Assembly (NCBI GenBank): GCA_947470805.1
Contig: CANIVU010000007.1
Location: 62,001 to 126,000, forward strand
Reading direction: 5' to 3'
From: Acidobacteriota bacterium
GTDB lineage: Bacteria > Acidobacteriota > Terriglobia > Bryobacterales > Bryobacteraceae
Length of the DNA stretch: 64,000 nucleotides
Both the position numbers and the translations under genes were made by a program. The notes beneath the pieces were generated by a model that saw only the letters and a list, made by a program, of their open reading frames with translations, was not told where the DNA came from and searched no databases. This document shows positions 35,254 through 44,671 of the stretch, one piece after another (the stretch's first letter is position 1; every line of letters begins with the position of its first letter).

Positions 35254-36810
35254 TCACCGCCCGATCGAGATCAACTCCTTCGCCGTCCGATGATACAGCC
35301 GCTTCCCGTCGAACGACACCGAATTCTGGCTCCAAGTCTTCTGAAACGGCCCCAGGTCATTCACCGCCACAATCGACGCCGCGTCCAGCTTCGCCGCCGT
35401 CGCGTCCAGCACGTAGGTCGTCCCCAGCGATGTCGTAAAAAACACCTTGTTGTTGATCGCCACCGGGCTGCCCCAGAACGCCGGCGTCTCCCACCCATCC
35501 ATCCGCGAACGGTCCTCGGTCGCCACATCCACGCCCTGCGCATTCACAGCCTCGGTCCGCAGCGCCTTGCCATAAATTCGCTTGCCCGCGTCATCCACCG
35601 CCACCGGCAACTCCAGATACTCCACCTTCCCCGTGCCCACATGCACACGCCCCACCGAATACGCCGGACCCGCGCGCCCCTTCGGCGGCTTCCGGTTCCG
35701 CCGGTGCCCGGTGCTCACCAGAAAGTAGTGATACCCATTCACAACAATGTTCGCGTGCCACGCCGGCTGCACCCGAATCACCTCCCCCGCCGGCATCGGC
35801 AGGGAGTCGGAAATCTCCCGCAAATTCACGTTCTCATGCAACCTGTACTGGCCCGCCGCCGCGTCCCACTGCCGGTAATCCACGCCCCGGATCAGCGACT
35901 GCGTCCGCACCAGCTTCCCCGTCCCCGCGTCAATCACCAGATGCGACTCCTCCGGATTCATCCGGAACCAATACGCAAACTTCGCGTCCCAATGCATCAC
36001 ATACAGCGCCTGCCAGGTCGGCGCGTTCTCCGTCCCCTCATCAGCCACAAACCGCCACAAATTCTTACCCGACTTCGCCTCCGTCAAACTCAAACCCACC
36101 GGCGCCTCCGGCACGTCATGCCATCCGCCACGCCCATGCAGAATGGCAACAGCCCCATCCTTCGTCCGCCCCAACCGCGGCGTGTTGTACGCCGTCGTCC
36201 CGTCCCCATTGGTCCAAACCACTTTACCCGTCCGCTTATCAAACGCCCGCAGATAGTTCCAGCCCTCTTTCTCCTGCGGCTCCACGTTGTAGATCAGATC
36301 CCCCACAATCATCGGCTCAAACTGTTTGTTGAACGGAAACGGCTTCCCCCACGGCGTGAACTTTCGGCGCCAAACCTCCCTACCCTGGAAGTCCCAACAC
36401 CCCATCTCCCCGCTGGCATTGAAGAACCACACATGCTTCCCATCGGTCACCGGCGTGGGCGTTGTCGAATCGGAATAGGCGTACATCATCGGGCTCTTCT
36501 CCACGCCCTCCAGCGGCACGCTCCACAGCGCCTTGCCCGTGCGCGCGTCCACCGCCAGTCCGATAATCTTCCCGCTGAACCCCTTCTCCCCCGGCGCAAA
36601 CGTCGTCAAAAACAACCGGTCGCCCCACACCGCAATCCCGCTCTGCCCCGCATTCGGCAACGGCACGCGCCATGCAATATTCTCATTGCGCGCCACGCTC
36701 CACTGCACCGGCGGCTCGGCCCCGGTCACCTGCCAGGTCCCATCGGGCCCACCCGCCTGCGGCCAGTTCCTCGCCGCCAACGTCATTGAAAACAGCAATA
36801 AATATCGCAT
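35254..36810 (-). CDS. PQQ-like beta-propeller protein, exported
   Basis: The 518-residue protein has a signal peptide and an eight-blade propeller of the PQQ_2 type: PVQWSVARNENIAWRVPLPNAGQ, VDARTGKALWSVPLEG, FDKRTGKVVWTNGDGT and IDAGTGKLVRTQ. It lacks the catalytic and heme parts of quinoprotein dehydrogenases, so a binding or scaffold role is as likely as catalysis. Its start overlaps the phosphoesterase stop by 1 nt (TAATG-type coupling). Confidence 0.8.
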   Translation of the reverse strand: MRYLLLFSMTLAARNWPQAGGPDGTWQVTGAEPPVQWSVARNENIAWRVPLPNAGQSGIAVWGDRLFLTTFAPGEKGFSGKIIGLAVDARTGKALWSVPLEGVEKSPMMYAYSDSTTPTPVTDGKHVWFFNASGEMGCWDFQGREVWRRKFTPWGKPFPFNKQFEPMIVGDLIYNVEPQEKEGWNYLRAFDKRTGKVVWTNGDGTTAYNTPRLGRTKDGAVAILHGRGGWHDVPEAPVGLSLTEAKSGKNLWRFVADEGTENAPTWQALYVMHWDAKFAYWFRMNPEESHLVIDAGTGKLVRTQSLIRGVDYRQWDAAAGQYRLHENVNLREISDSLPMPAGEVIRVQPAWHANIVVNGYHYFLVSTGHRRNRKPPKGRAGPAYSVGRVHVGTGKVEYLELPVAVDDAGKRIYGKALRTEAVNAQGVDVATEDRSRMDGWETPAFWGSPVAINNKVFFTTSLGTTYVLDATAAKLDAASIVAVNDLGPFQKTWSQNSVSFDGKRLYHRTAKELISIGR

Positions 36811-39320
36811 TACTTCGAAGCCCTCACCGGATACGGCTTATCGAAACCCTTCGCATCCCACCACAGAATCCGGTTCAAAACGTCCGTCGGCACGTCATCA
36901 ATATCGTTCCAATTCATCTTTGCCGATTCCACCGTCGCCCACCGCTCCCGGCCCTGCAACGCCGTCACCGGCGGATTCATATCGTCCAAACGAACCGACG
37001 GCACAATCGCCGTATACGGGTCCAGATTCTTCTCCGCCATAAACACGCTATTCATCGCCCGCGAATTCGCCAGGAACCGCGTTCGCGGCTGCAGCCCGAA
37101 CACATCCTGCATCGTCCGCACCATGTTCAAATGCGTGTAGAAATTGGAGTCCAGCGCATTCCGCTTGATGTGCGGACCAATCGCCAACGCCACCGTCCGG
37201 CGTCCGCTCACGTGGTCCACACCGTCCTGCGCGTCATCCTCAACCACTAGGATCAGACTCTTCCCCCACAGCTTCGATTTACTGATCTTCTCCACAATCT
37301 TCCCCAGCGCCAGGTCATTATCAGCCACCATCGAACGCGGCCGCGGCGCATTCGGATTCCGCCCCTCCGTGTGATCGCTCGTCATCGTCACGATGGTGAA
37401 ATTCGGCGTCGTCCCGCTCTTCTCCCACGCGTCCAACCGCTCCGCAAAGGCCGCCGCCCGAATCTGGTCCGGCACCTTCATCGAAGACGGCGGGAACTTC
37501 TCATCAAAAATCGGCCGCAGTGCCGGCACCACGCATCGCGAACCCACCACTTCCTTCCAAGTGCCCTTCTGATAGTGGTTCCAATACTCCGACCACTTCA
37601 ACATCTGCGTCTCGTTGATGTCGCGCATCAATCCATCAGGCCCCGGCGTCGCCGGTTCCGACACCGGCCCCAACAACCGCACTGACAACGGCCGCCGCTG
37701 ATCCTGCCAGAAGAACCCAGCCGGCGAAACCGTCAGCGAATCGCCCATATTCCACGCATACCCGCGCGGCGCCGCCTGCAGCGCCCGCTCCGTATGATCG
37801 GAAACGAACCCCATCATCAGCCACTGGTGCCCTTCAAAACTAATCGCCCCGCTCGAATAGAAGTTGTCCAACAATACATACTTCTCCGCCAGCGCGTGAT
37901 GATTCGGCGTCACCTCCCGCCCATACATCAGCAACTTCTCATCGCGATTCCCCTTCGGAATATCACTGAAAACCTGATCATACGTCCGGTTCTCCTTGAT
38001 CAAAAAGAACACATGTTCAATGCCCAACTTCGCCAGATCCTTCACGCCCCCATTCGGCGTAAACCGCGGCCGCGCGGCCAACTGCGCCTCCCGCGCCCCG
38101 GCATGCAACTGCGCCGCCGTCGGGTCCGGCACCGACGACAAAATCCCCTCAAACACCCGTGAATTATGCTTCCCCGGCTCCGACTCATCATCCCCCACAC
38201 CCTTCACGCTCGTGATCTGCAACACGCCCTTCCCATCCACCTGCACCGCCGTCGGGAACCATCCCGTCGGCACCTTCCCCGCCAACTCCCAGCCGCCCTT
38301 CTTCCGTCCATACACCGCCACCGAGTTATCCCCGCCGCAAGCCACATACAGCCGCTGCCCATCCGCCCGGAACGCCACCGAATTCGGCAGCAACCCAGGC
38401 AACCGGCTCGCCGTGTCAATCGTCAACGCCGTCACCGCCAGCGTCTTCGTATCGATCATCGACACGGTATCGGAGTGCGCATTCGCCACCGCCACCGTCA
38501 ACCCATCCGGGCTCAACGCCAACCCCGCCGGCGCCAACCCCACCGCCACCGACTGCGCCTTCCCGCTCCCCGTATCAAACACCTGCACCGTCCCCGCCAG
38601 CACCGAACCCTGCTCATCGGTCGGCATCGGAACGCTTCCGCTCAACGCTTGCTTCGCCTCCGCGCGCGGCGCCCCGCCGCGATTCGAAACAAACAGCCGC
38701 CCGCCATCACCGCTCAGCGCCAAGGAAAATGGCGCCAATTCGCTCGCCCAGCGCGCCGTGATCGTCTTCCCCACCGGGTCCACCACGGCAATCTCATTGG
38801 TGTGGTGCATCGCCGCATACAGCTTCTTCCCATCCGCGCTGAACGCCAACCCCGCCGGAATCGGGTGGCCCTTCAGCTCCATCCGGTCCAGCTTGCCCAA
38901 CTCCCCGCCCGCCGAATACGGAATGCGCAATAGCGCGTCCGGCCCCGTCCGCGTCGCCTCGCTTGCCCAGATCTCAGAGGACCCCGGCCGGAACCGGATC
39001 CCCAAATACGAATTCGTTTTCGTGGCTACGCGGCTGATCTCCCGGCCACTCGCCAGGTCAATCGTGACGACGTTATTCCCGTTCAAAACAGCGGCAAACG
39101 AACCCGTCGGATCGATCGCCAAATCCACCGGCCGCCCCTTGATCTCGCTCTTCAATCGCCACGGCCGCACCAGTTGCTCACTCGCAACCAGATACGCGTC
39201 ATTGGCTTGCTTACCCGCCGTCGCCGTCGTCGGCAGTATGAAAGAGAGATCGGGCTTCTTCACGGCGATCACCGCCACCGCGGTGACGCCGAGAAGAAGC
39301 GCCAGTTTACCTGTAGTCAT
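36810..39320 (-). CDS. YncE-type propeller fused to AcpA-like phosphoesterase
   Basis: The 836-residue protein has an N-terminal membrane helix (ALLLGVTAVAVIAV), a seven-bladed YncE-like propeller (about 60-400) with repeats such as VDLAIDPTGSFAAVLNG, and a C-terminal AcpA/phosphoesterase domain starting EHVFFLIKENRTYDQVF (metal-binding N-T-Y region) with HHDV-like late metal ligands. The domain hydrolyses phosphomonoesters or phospholipids in known members. A partial paralogue lies at the right end of the window. It is 32 nt downstream of the XylD-like gene. Confidence 0.87.
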   Translation of the reverse strand: MTTGKLALLLGVTAVAVIAVKKPDLSFILPTTATAGKQANDAYLVASEQLVRPWRLKSEIKGRPVDLAIDPTGSFAAVLNGNNVVTIDLASGREISRVATKTNSYLGIRFRPGSSEIWASEATRTGPDALLRIPYSAGGELGKLDRMELKGHPIPAGLAFSADGKKLYAAMHHTNEIAVVDPVGKTITARWASELAPFSLALSGDGGRLFVSNRGGAPRAEAKQALSGSVPMPTDEQGSVLAGTVQVFDTGSGKAQSVAVGLAPAGLALSPDGLTVAVANAHSDTVSMIDTKTLAVTALTIDTASRLPGLLPNSVAFRADGQRLYVACGGDNSVAVYGRKKGGWELAGKVPTGWFPTAVQVDGKGVLQITSVKGVGDDESEPGKHNSRVFEGILSSVPDPTAAQLHAGAREAQLAARPRFTPNGGVKDLAKLGIEHVFFLIKENRTYDQVFSDIPKGNRDEKLLMYGREVTPNHHALAEKYVLLDNFYSSGAISFEGHQWLMMGFVSDHTERALQAAPRGYAWNMGDSLTVSPAGFFWQDQRRPLSVRLLGPVSEPATPGPDGLMRDINETQMLKWSEYWNHYQKGTWKEVVGSRCVVPALRPIFDEKFPPSSMKVPDQIRAAAFAERLDAWEKSGTTPNFTIVTMTSDHTEGRNPNAPRPRSMVADNDLALGKIVEKISKSKLWGKSLILVVEDDAQDGVDHVSGRRTVALAIGPHIKRNALDSNFYTHLNMVRTMQDVFGLQPRTRFLANSRAMNSVFMAEKNLDPYTAIVPSVRLDDMNPPVTALQGRERWATVESAKMNWNDIDDVPTDVLNRILWWDAKGFDKPYPVRASK

Positions 39321-39352
39321 CAGGAGCTAGCTTATCGAACTCCTGTGAATGT

Positions 39353-41128
39353 TTAATGATTGTGACGCGGAATTTCCTTGCCCACGTCTTTGTACTTCAC
39401 CGCGAACTCCAGCACCGCACCCTCGCCCAACTGGCCCACGTGCATGCGCTGCAGTTCCTGCCACGGCGTCTGGCTCGGCGTCAGTTCAATCACCAATTCC
39501 GCCCTCCGCGCCGCAATCTCCTCGTCGGAAAGCAGCACATCCACGCGGCTCTCGTTCAAGTCGATCTTGATTAGATCGCCCGTCCGCAGAATCGCCAGAT
39601 TTCCGCCCACGGCCGATTCCGGACTCGCGTTCAGAATCGACGGACTCGCCGACGTCCCGCTCTGCCGCCCGTCGCCCATCGTCGGCAACACATCGATGCC
39701 ACGCTTCACCAGGTAGTCCGGCGGCAGCATGTTCACCACCTCCGCCGCGCCCGGATAGCCCACAGGGCCCACGCCGCGGATCACCAGCACGCAGTGTTCA
39801 TCGATGCCCAACGCCGGATCGTCGATCCGCTCGTGGTAATCCTCGGGACCTTCAAACACCACCGCTCGACCCGTGAAAACATTGGTCGAAAAGAACCGCT
39901 GCTTAAACGAATCGCCAATCACCGAAGTCTTCACCAGCGCGTTATCAAACACGTTCCCGCCCACCACCAGGAAGCCCGCGTTCTCCTTCACCGGATTCGA
40001 CAGCGGCCGGATCACATTCTCATCCTGGCTCCGCTTGCCGCCATAAACTTCCCCAACCGTCTTGCCCGTCGCTGTAATGACGTCGGTGTGGATGTGGCCG
40101 CCTTCCATCAACTCGCCAAAGATCGCCGGCACACCGCCCGCCAAATGGAACGATTCAGCCAGGAACTCACCCGCCGGCTGCACATTCGCCAACAACGGAA
40201 TGTGGTGCCCAATCGTCTCCCACTCCTTCACTTTCAGTTCCACGCCCACATGGCGCGCAATCGCAATGATATGCGGCGGACAGTTCGTCGAACCGCCAAT
40301 CGCCGAGTTCACCACAATGGCATTCTCAAACGCCTTGCGAGTCAGAATCTTCGACGGCGTCAGGTCCTCGTGCACCATCGCGACAATCCGTTTGCCCGTG
40401 AAATAGGCCATCTGTCCGCGCTCGCGGTACGGCGCCGGAATCGCCGCGTTCCCCGGCAGAGACATCCCCAACGCCTCGGTCAACGAGTTCATCGAAGTCG
40501 CCGTGCCCATCGTGTTGCAGTGCCCCGCGCTCGGCGTCGAATTCACCACCTTGAAGATGAACTCCTTATAGTCGATCTCGCCGGCCGCCAGCATCCGCCG
40601 CGCGTCCCACACAGCCATGCCGCTGCCATCCAGCTTGCCCTTGTAGTAGCTGTTGATCATCGGCCCGCCGTTCAGCGCGATGGCCGGAATATTCACCGTC
40701 GCCGCCGCCATCAGGCACGACGGCGTCGTCTTATCGCACCCCGTCGTCAGCACCACACCATCCAGCGGGTAGCCGTGCAAAATCTCAACAATGCCCAGAT
40801 ACGCCAAGTTCCGGTCCACCGCCGCCGTAGGACGCCGGCAACTCTCCGAAATCGGATGCGTCGGGAACACCAGCGGCACACCGCCGGCGTCCCGGATCCC
40901 GTCACGGATCCGCCAAACCAGATCCATGTGGATGCGATTGCAAGGCGAGAGATCGCTGCCCGTCTGCGCAATGCCGATAATCGGCTTGCCACACGTCAAC
41001 TCCTCGGTCGTCAGGCCGTAGTTCTGGATACGTTCCAGATACACGGCGGTCATCCCCGGATTGTGCGGGTTGTCAAACCAAGCGCGGCTACGCAGCCGGC
41101 CAACGTTCTCTGCCTTGGGATCTCGCAT
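39353..41128 (-). CDS. IlvD/Edd family sugar-acid dehydratase (XylD-like)
   Basis: The 591-residue enzyme dehydrates a sugar acid to a 2-keto-3-deoxy acid with an iron-sulfur cluster. Cysteines sit in SPCNRIH, TTGCDKTTP and SAGHCNTMGTA. ESCRRPTAAVDRNLAYLG, the EFAVKYKD segment near the end and the C-terminal PRHNH match D-xylonate/L-arabonate dehydratases as I recall them, more than IlvD itself. The partner gene is a 2-keto-3-deoxy sugar-acid kinase 8 nt upstream. Natural substrate (xylonate, arabonate, gluconate) cannot be fixed from sequence. Confidence 0.88.
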   Translation of the reverse strand: MRDPKAENVGRLRSRAWFDNPHNPGMTAVYLERIQNYGLTTEELTCGKPIIGIAQTGSDLSPCNRIHMDLVWRIRDGIRDAGGVPLVFPTHPISESCRRPTAAVDRNLAYLGIVEILHGYPLDGVVLTTGCDKTTPSCLMAAATVNIPAIALNGGPMINSYYKGKLDGSGMAVWDARRMLAAGEIDYKEFIFKVVNSTPSAGHCNTMGTATSMNSLTEALGMSLPGNAAIPAPYRERGQMAYFTGKRIVAMVHEDLTPSKILTRKAFENAIVVNSAIGGSTNCPPHIIAIARHVGVELKVKEWETIGHHIPLLANVQPAGEFLAESFHLAGGVPAIFGELMEGGHIHTDVITATGKTVGEVYGGKRSQDENVIRPLSNPVKENAGFLVVGGNVFDNALVKTSVIGDSFKQRFFSTNVFTGRAVVFEGPEDYHERIDDPALGIDEHCVLVIRGVGPVGYPGAAEVVNMLPPDYLVKRGIDVLPTMGDGRQSGTSASPSILNASPESAVGGNLAILRTGDLIKIDLNESRVDVLLSDEEIAARRAELVIELTPSQTPWQELQRMHVGQLGEGAVLEFAVKYKDVGKEIPRHNH

Positions 41129-41136
41129 CGTCGTAA

Positions 41137-42219
41137 TTAGCGCTGAATGCGCGCCGTTCCGCCCTTCGTAAAATCAACAACCTGTTCCAAGGTCGCCATC
41201 GTCGTGTCGCCCGGATACGTGGTCAACAACGCGCCGTGCGCCCACCCCAGCTTCACCGCCTGCAACGGCTCGGCGCCAGAAAGGATGCCGTAGAACAACC
41301 CGCTGGCGAACCCGTCGCCGCCGCCCACGCGGTCCAGCACGTCCAACTCGCACTGCGGCGCCTGGTAGGTCTTCCCGTTGATCCACGCCACCGCGCTCCA
41401 GCTGTGCCGGTTCGTCGAATGCACTTCACGCAACGTCGTCGCCACAACCTTCAAATGCGGATGCTTGTTCAGCACCGTGTCCATCATGCCGAAGAAGGCC
41501 GTCGGGTCCAGCTTCGACGCGTTCTCCACGTCCTGGCCCTCCAGCCCCAACCCCTTCTGCAAATCTTCTTCATTGCCCACCAGCACATCGCAATAGCTGA
41601 CAATCTTGTTCAACACGCTGACAGCCTTATCGCCGCCGCCAAAAATGTTCCACAGCTTCGCGCGGTAGTTCAGATCGAAAGAAATCACCGCGCCCTGCTT
41701 CTTGGCTTCCTGCATGCCTTCCAAAATCACTTCGGAAGTGGTGGCCGAAAGCGCCGCGAAAATACCGCCGGAGTGGAACCAGCGCACGCCGCCCTTGAAA
41801 ATCTCATCCCAATTGAAATCGCCCGGCTTCAACAGCGCCGCGGCTTCATTGGAGCGGTTGTAGAACACCACCGGCCCGCGAACGCCCTGCCCGCGATCGG
41901 AGTACACCGCCGCCATGTTCGGCCCGGTCACGCCGTTGTGCATGAACTGCTTGTAGAAAGGCTTCACGTTCATCGCGCGCACGCGCTCGGCAATCAGGTC
42001 ACCGACAGGGTAGTTCACCATCGCCGTCGCCACGCCCGTGTTCAAACGGAAGCAATCGGCCAGGTTCGCGGCCACATTGAACTCGCCACCGCTCACATGC
42101 AGCTCAAACGAGTGCGCCTTGCGGAACGGCAGAATGCCCGGATCCAACCGGTGCACCAACGCGCCAAGCGAGACGCAATCCAGCGCCGCTTCTTCGCGGA
42201 TCTTCAATCCATAACTCAT
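41137..42219 (-). CDS. kdgK: PfkB family kinase (2-keto-3-deoxy sugar-acid kinase-like)
   Basis: The 360-residue ribokinase-type enzyme has SGGEFNVAANLADCF (substrate lid) and the C-terminal PfkB signature DVLDRVGGGDGFASGLFYG with the catalytic DxxGGGD aspartate. It is most like 2-dehydro-3-deoxygluconokinases. With the dehydratase next door this makes a two-step Entner-Doudoroff-type route from a sugar acid; an aldolase would be needed and is not adjacent. Transcription order is rnhA, kdgK, dehydratase with gaps of 24 and 8 nt. Confidence 0.82.
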   Translation of the reverse strand: MSYGLKIREEAALDCVSLGALVHRLDPGILPFRKAHSFELHVSGGEFNVAANLADCFRLNTGVATAMVNYPVGDLIAERVRAMNVKPFYKQFMHNGVTGPNMAAVYSDRGQGVRGPVVFYNRSNEAAALLKPGDFNWDEIFKGGVRWFHSGGIFAALSATTSEVILEGMQEAKKQGAVISFDLNYRAKLWNIFGGGDKAVSVLNKIVSYCDVLVGNEEDLQKGLGLEGQDVENASKLDPTAFFGMMDTVLNKHPHLKVVATTLREVHSTNRHSWSAVAWINGKTYQAPQCELDVLDRVGGGDGFASGLFYGILSGAEPLQAVKLGWAHGALLTTYPGDTTMATLEQVVDFTKGGTARIQR

Positions 42220-42243
42220 GCTTGTATTCTCCTGGGAATCATC

Positions 42244-42687
42244 TTATTCGCTCTTGGACTGCTCACGCGCGGCCTTCGTCGCCAGCTCGTCACAGCGATT
42301 GTTGTCTTCGTGGTCCGCATGCCCCTTGGTCCACTCCCATCGGGTCTGATGGCGGTTCACCTCGGCATCCAGCTCAATCCAGAGGTCCTGGTTGAGCACG
42401 GGGGTCTTATCGGCCTTCAGCCATCCACGTTTTTTCCATCCGTGGATCCACTGGGTAATGCCGTTCTTCACATACTCCGAATCGGTCGTCACGGTCACAT
42501 CGCACTTTTCGTTCAAGGCCCGCAGGCCCTGAATCGCGGCCATCAGCTCCATGCGATTATTCGTCGTTTGCGGTTCGCAACCGTACAGCTCTTTCGTGTG
42601 CTGGCCGAAACGCAATACGCACGCCCAGCCGCCTTTTCCGGGGTTGCCGATGCACGCCCCGTCCGTGATCAACTCTATCTTCTTCAT
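42244..42687 (-). CDS. rnhA: Ribonuclease HI
   Basis: RNase HI cuts RNA in RNA-DNA hybrids. The 147-residue protein starts MKKIELITDGACIGNPGKGG with active-site D9, then E47 in NNRMELMAA, D69 in TTDSEYV and the final aspartate in NNRCDELA, all four carboxylates of the family. Length matches the E. coli enzyme. It overlaps the dus stop by 4 nt, so it is translated with dus. Confidence 0.95.
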   Translation of the reverse strand: MKKIELITDGACIGNPGKGGWACVLRFGQHTKELYGCEPQTTNNRMELMAAIQGLRALNEKCDVTVTTDSEYVKNGITQWIHGWKKRGWLKADKTPVLNQDLWIELDAEVNRHQTRWEWTKGHADHEDNNRCDELATKAAREQSKSE

Positions 42688-43712
42688 GCCGCGGCCAGTT
42701 CTCCCAGGAAGAACGCGTCCACCAGCGTGCGAATCTCCGCCGCCGTGTGCGTGTGATAAATCGCCGTCCGCAGCTTCGCACCGTTCCGCACGCCGTGCGT
42801 GAAGTAGCTGGCAAACTGCTTCATCTTCCCCACCGTCTCCGGCAACTCTTCCTCTTCCATCATTCGATAGTAAGTGGCCATGATCTCATACCGGTCCCGC
42901 TCGCTGGGCAGCCAGTAGGAACCCGTCTCCAGGTACTCAGCCATCTGCCGGAAGATCCACGGGTTCGACGATGCCGCCCGCCCGATCATCACCGCATCGC
43001 AACCCGTCTCCCGGTGCATCCGCACCGCGTCCTCCGGCGTCACAATGTCGCCATTCCCAATCACTGGAATCTTCACCGCCTGCTTGATATCGGCAATCCG
43101 CGTCCAATCGGCCCGGCCGCTGTAGCCCTGCTCGCGCGTCCTCGGATGCAGCGCAATCGCCGCCACGCCAATGTCCTCGGCCATCCGCGCCATCTCCACG
43201 TGGACCAACTCGTTATCGTTCCACCCGGCGCGAAATTTCATGGTCAACGGAATCTGTATGGAATTCCTACACTGTTCGAGAATCGAACGAACCAACGGCA
43301 GATCCCGCAGACACCCGGACCCTCCGTTGCACTTGGTCACCTTCTTCACCGGACACCCGAAATTGATGTCGATAAAGTCAAAACCCAGGCCCTCGCAGAT
43401 CTTCGCCGCCTCCCCCATCACCTTCGGATCGCTCCCAAACAACTGCGCCGAAATCGGCCGCTCCTCCGGCTCAAACGCCAAATAGTTGAAGGATTTCCGC
43501 TTTCGGCCCCCATCGGAGCCGACAACGCCGTGTGAGCTAGTAAACTCAGTCATCAACAGGCCGCATCCACCCTGATCGTGGATCAATCGCCGAAACACCG
43601 TATCGGTGACGCCCGCCATCGGGGCCAACACCGTCGCCGGCGCAATCACCTTGCCGCCCACGGTATACGACTTCGGAAAGCGCAACCGGTCCTCTGGCCG
43701 GATAGAATTCAT
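42684..43712 (-). CDS. dusB: tRNA-dihydrouridine synthase (DusB-like)
   Basis: Dus flavoenzymes reduce uridine to dihydrouridine in tRNA D-loops. The 342-residue product from ATG 43712 has LAPMAGVTDTVFRRL (FMN site), FIDINFGCPVKKVTKCNGGSG (catalytic cysteine region), MKFRAGWNDNELVHVE and IGNGDIVTPEDA. GGAGGA directly precedes the ATG. The frame stays open to 44012, but that part is GC-rich filler overlapping the divergent lipoprotein gene. B subtype is a guess. Confidence 0.88.
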   Translation of the reverse strand: MNSIRPEDRLRFPKSYTVGGKVIAPATVLAPMAGVTDTVFRRLIHDQGGCGLLMTEFTSSHGVVGSDGGRKRKSFNYLAFEPEERPISAQLFGSDPKVMGEAAKICEGLGFDFIDINFGCPVKKVTKCNGGSGCLRDLPLVRSILEQCRNSIQIPLTMKFRAGWNDNELVHVEMARMAEDIGVAAIALHPRTREQGYSGRADWTRIADIKQAVKIPVIGNGDIVTPEDAVRMHRETGCDAVMIGRAASSNPWIFRQMAEYLETGSYWLPSERDRYEIMATYYRMMEEEELPETVGKMKQFASYFTHGVRNGAKLRTAIYHTHTAAEIRTLVDAFFLGELAAA

Positions 43713-43785
43713 TCCTCCATTGTAGCGAGCCTCGGGTTTGGTAGCCCACGTGCAAAGGTAAGTATGTCCATAACGGCGGAAAAAC

Positions 43786-44671
43786 ATGAAGAACACACAA
43801 ATCATCCTCACTCTCACGGCCATCGCAGCCTTCGGCGCCGCCTCCTGTGCGCGAAAAGAACCACCGGTGGTGGTCGAACAGCAGCAGGCCCAGCCGGTGA
43901 CCGTTGCCAGCCAGCAACCCCCGCCCGCCGAACCCATTCGCGAGTCCTCCTGGAAGCCCGCGCCGACACGTAGCGCCCCACAGAAACCGGCCCCGCCCCA
44001 GGCGGCACCCATTGCCCAAGCCGCACCCCCGGTTCAGCAACAAGCACCCCCGCCGCCGCCGCCGCCGCCGGCCCAGTTGCCGCAGCAGGCCCAGCAGCAA
44101 CCGGTGGCCGCCGCCAAACCTGCCCCGCCACCGCCCCCCCCAGCCAATGAAGGTGACACTCACCGAGGGCTCCATCCTCGCCGTCCGCGTGGGTGAAACC
44201 CTGACGTCTGAAAAGAACGAAAGTGGCGACGGCTGGTCCGGCACCCTCGCCGAGCCGCTCGTCATCGATGGCCTCGTCATCGCCGAACGCGGCGCCCGTG
44301 TCGAAGGACGCGTCACCGACGTCAAGCGCGCCGGCCGCGTCAAAGGCGTGGCAAACATGTCGGTCGCGCTGACCAGATTCACTACCGCCGACGGCCAGCG
44401 TATCAACGTGCAGACCTCCGGTATCTCCCGCGCCGGAAAAGATGAAACCAAGCGCGACGTCGGCAAGGTGGCCATCGCCTCAGGCATCGGTGCCGCCATC
44501 GGTGCCATCGCCGGCGGAGGCAAAGGGGCCGGCATCGGCGCCGGCGTCGGCGCCGGAGCCGGTACCGGGGTCGTCCTGGCAACTCGCGGCGGCCCGGCCG
44601 TCATCGCCACGGAAACACTCCTTCGCTTCCGCGTCTCTGAGCCCGTGACAATCACCGAAAAGCTGCGCTAA
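43786..44671 (+). pseudogene. Lipoprotein gene with a one-base shift at a C8 tract
   Basis: The first frame from ATG 43786 encodes a lipoprotein leader (LTLTAIAAFGAASC) and a Pro/Gln/Ala-rich stretch. It dies after RPRG at 44196. The second frame from 44102 on encodes the expected C-terminal domain: LTEGSILAVRVGETLTSE, VKGVANMSVAL and a Gly-zipper IGAAIGAIAGGGKGAGIG, ending VTITEKLR. Removing one C from the run of eight C at 44134-44141 joins both into a single 294-residue protein. A separate gene starting at ATG 44147 has no ribosome site. It may be a sequencing error, a mutation or slippage control. Confidence 0.8.

Noticed and set aside
35290-36789. 499-residue Arg/His/Pro-rich plus-strand frame
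   Set aside because: Antisense to the PQQ-like propeller gene; composition is typical of shadow frames.
44147-44671. Separate gene starting at ATG 44147
   Set aside because: No ribosome site, and the domain lacks a leader; the one-base shift at the C8 run explains it better.
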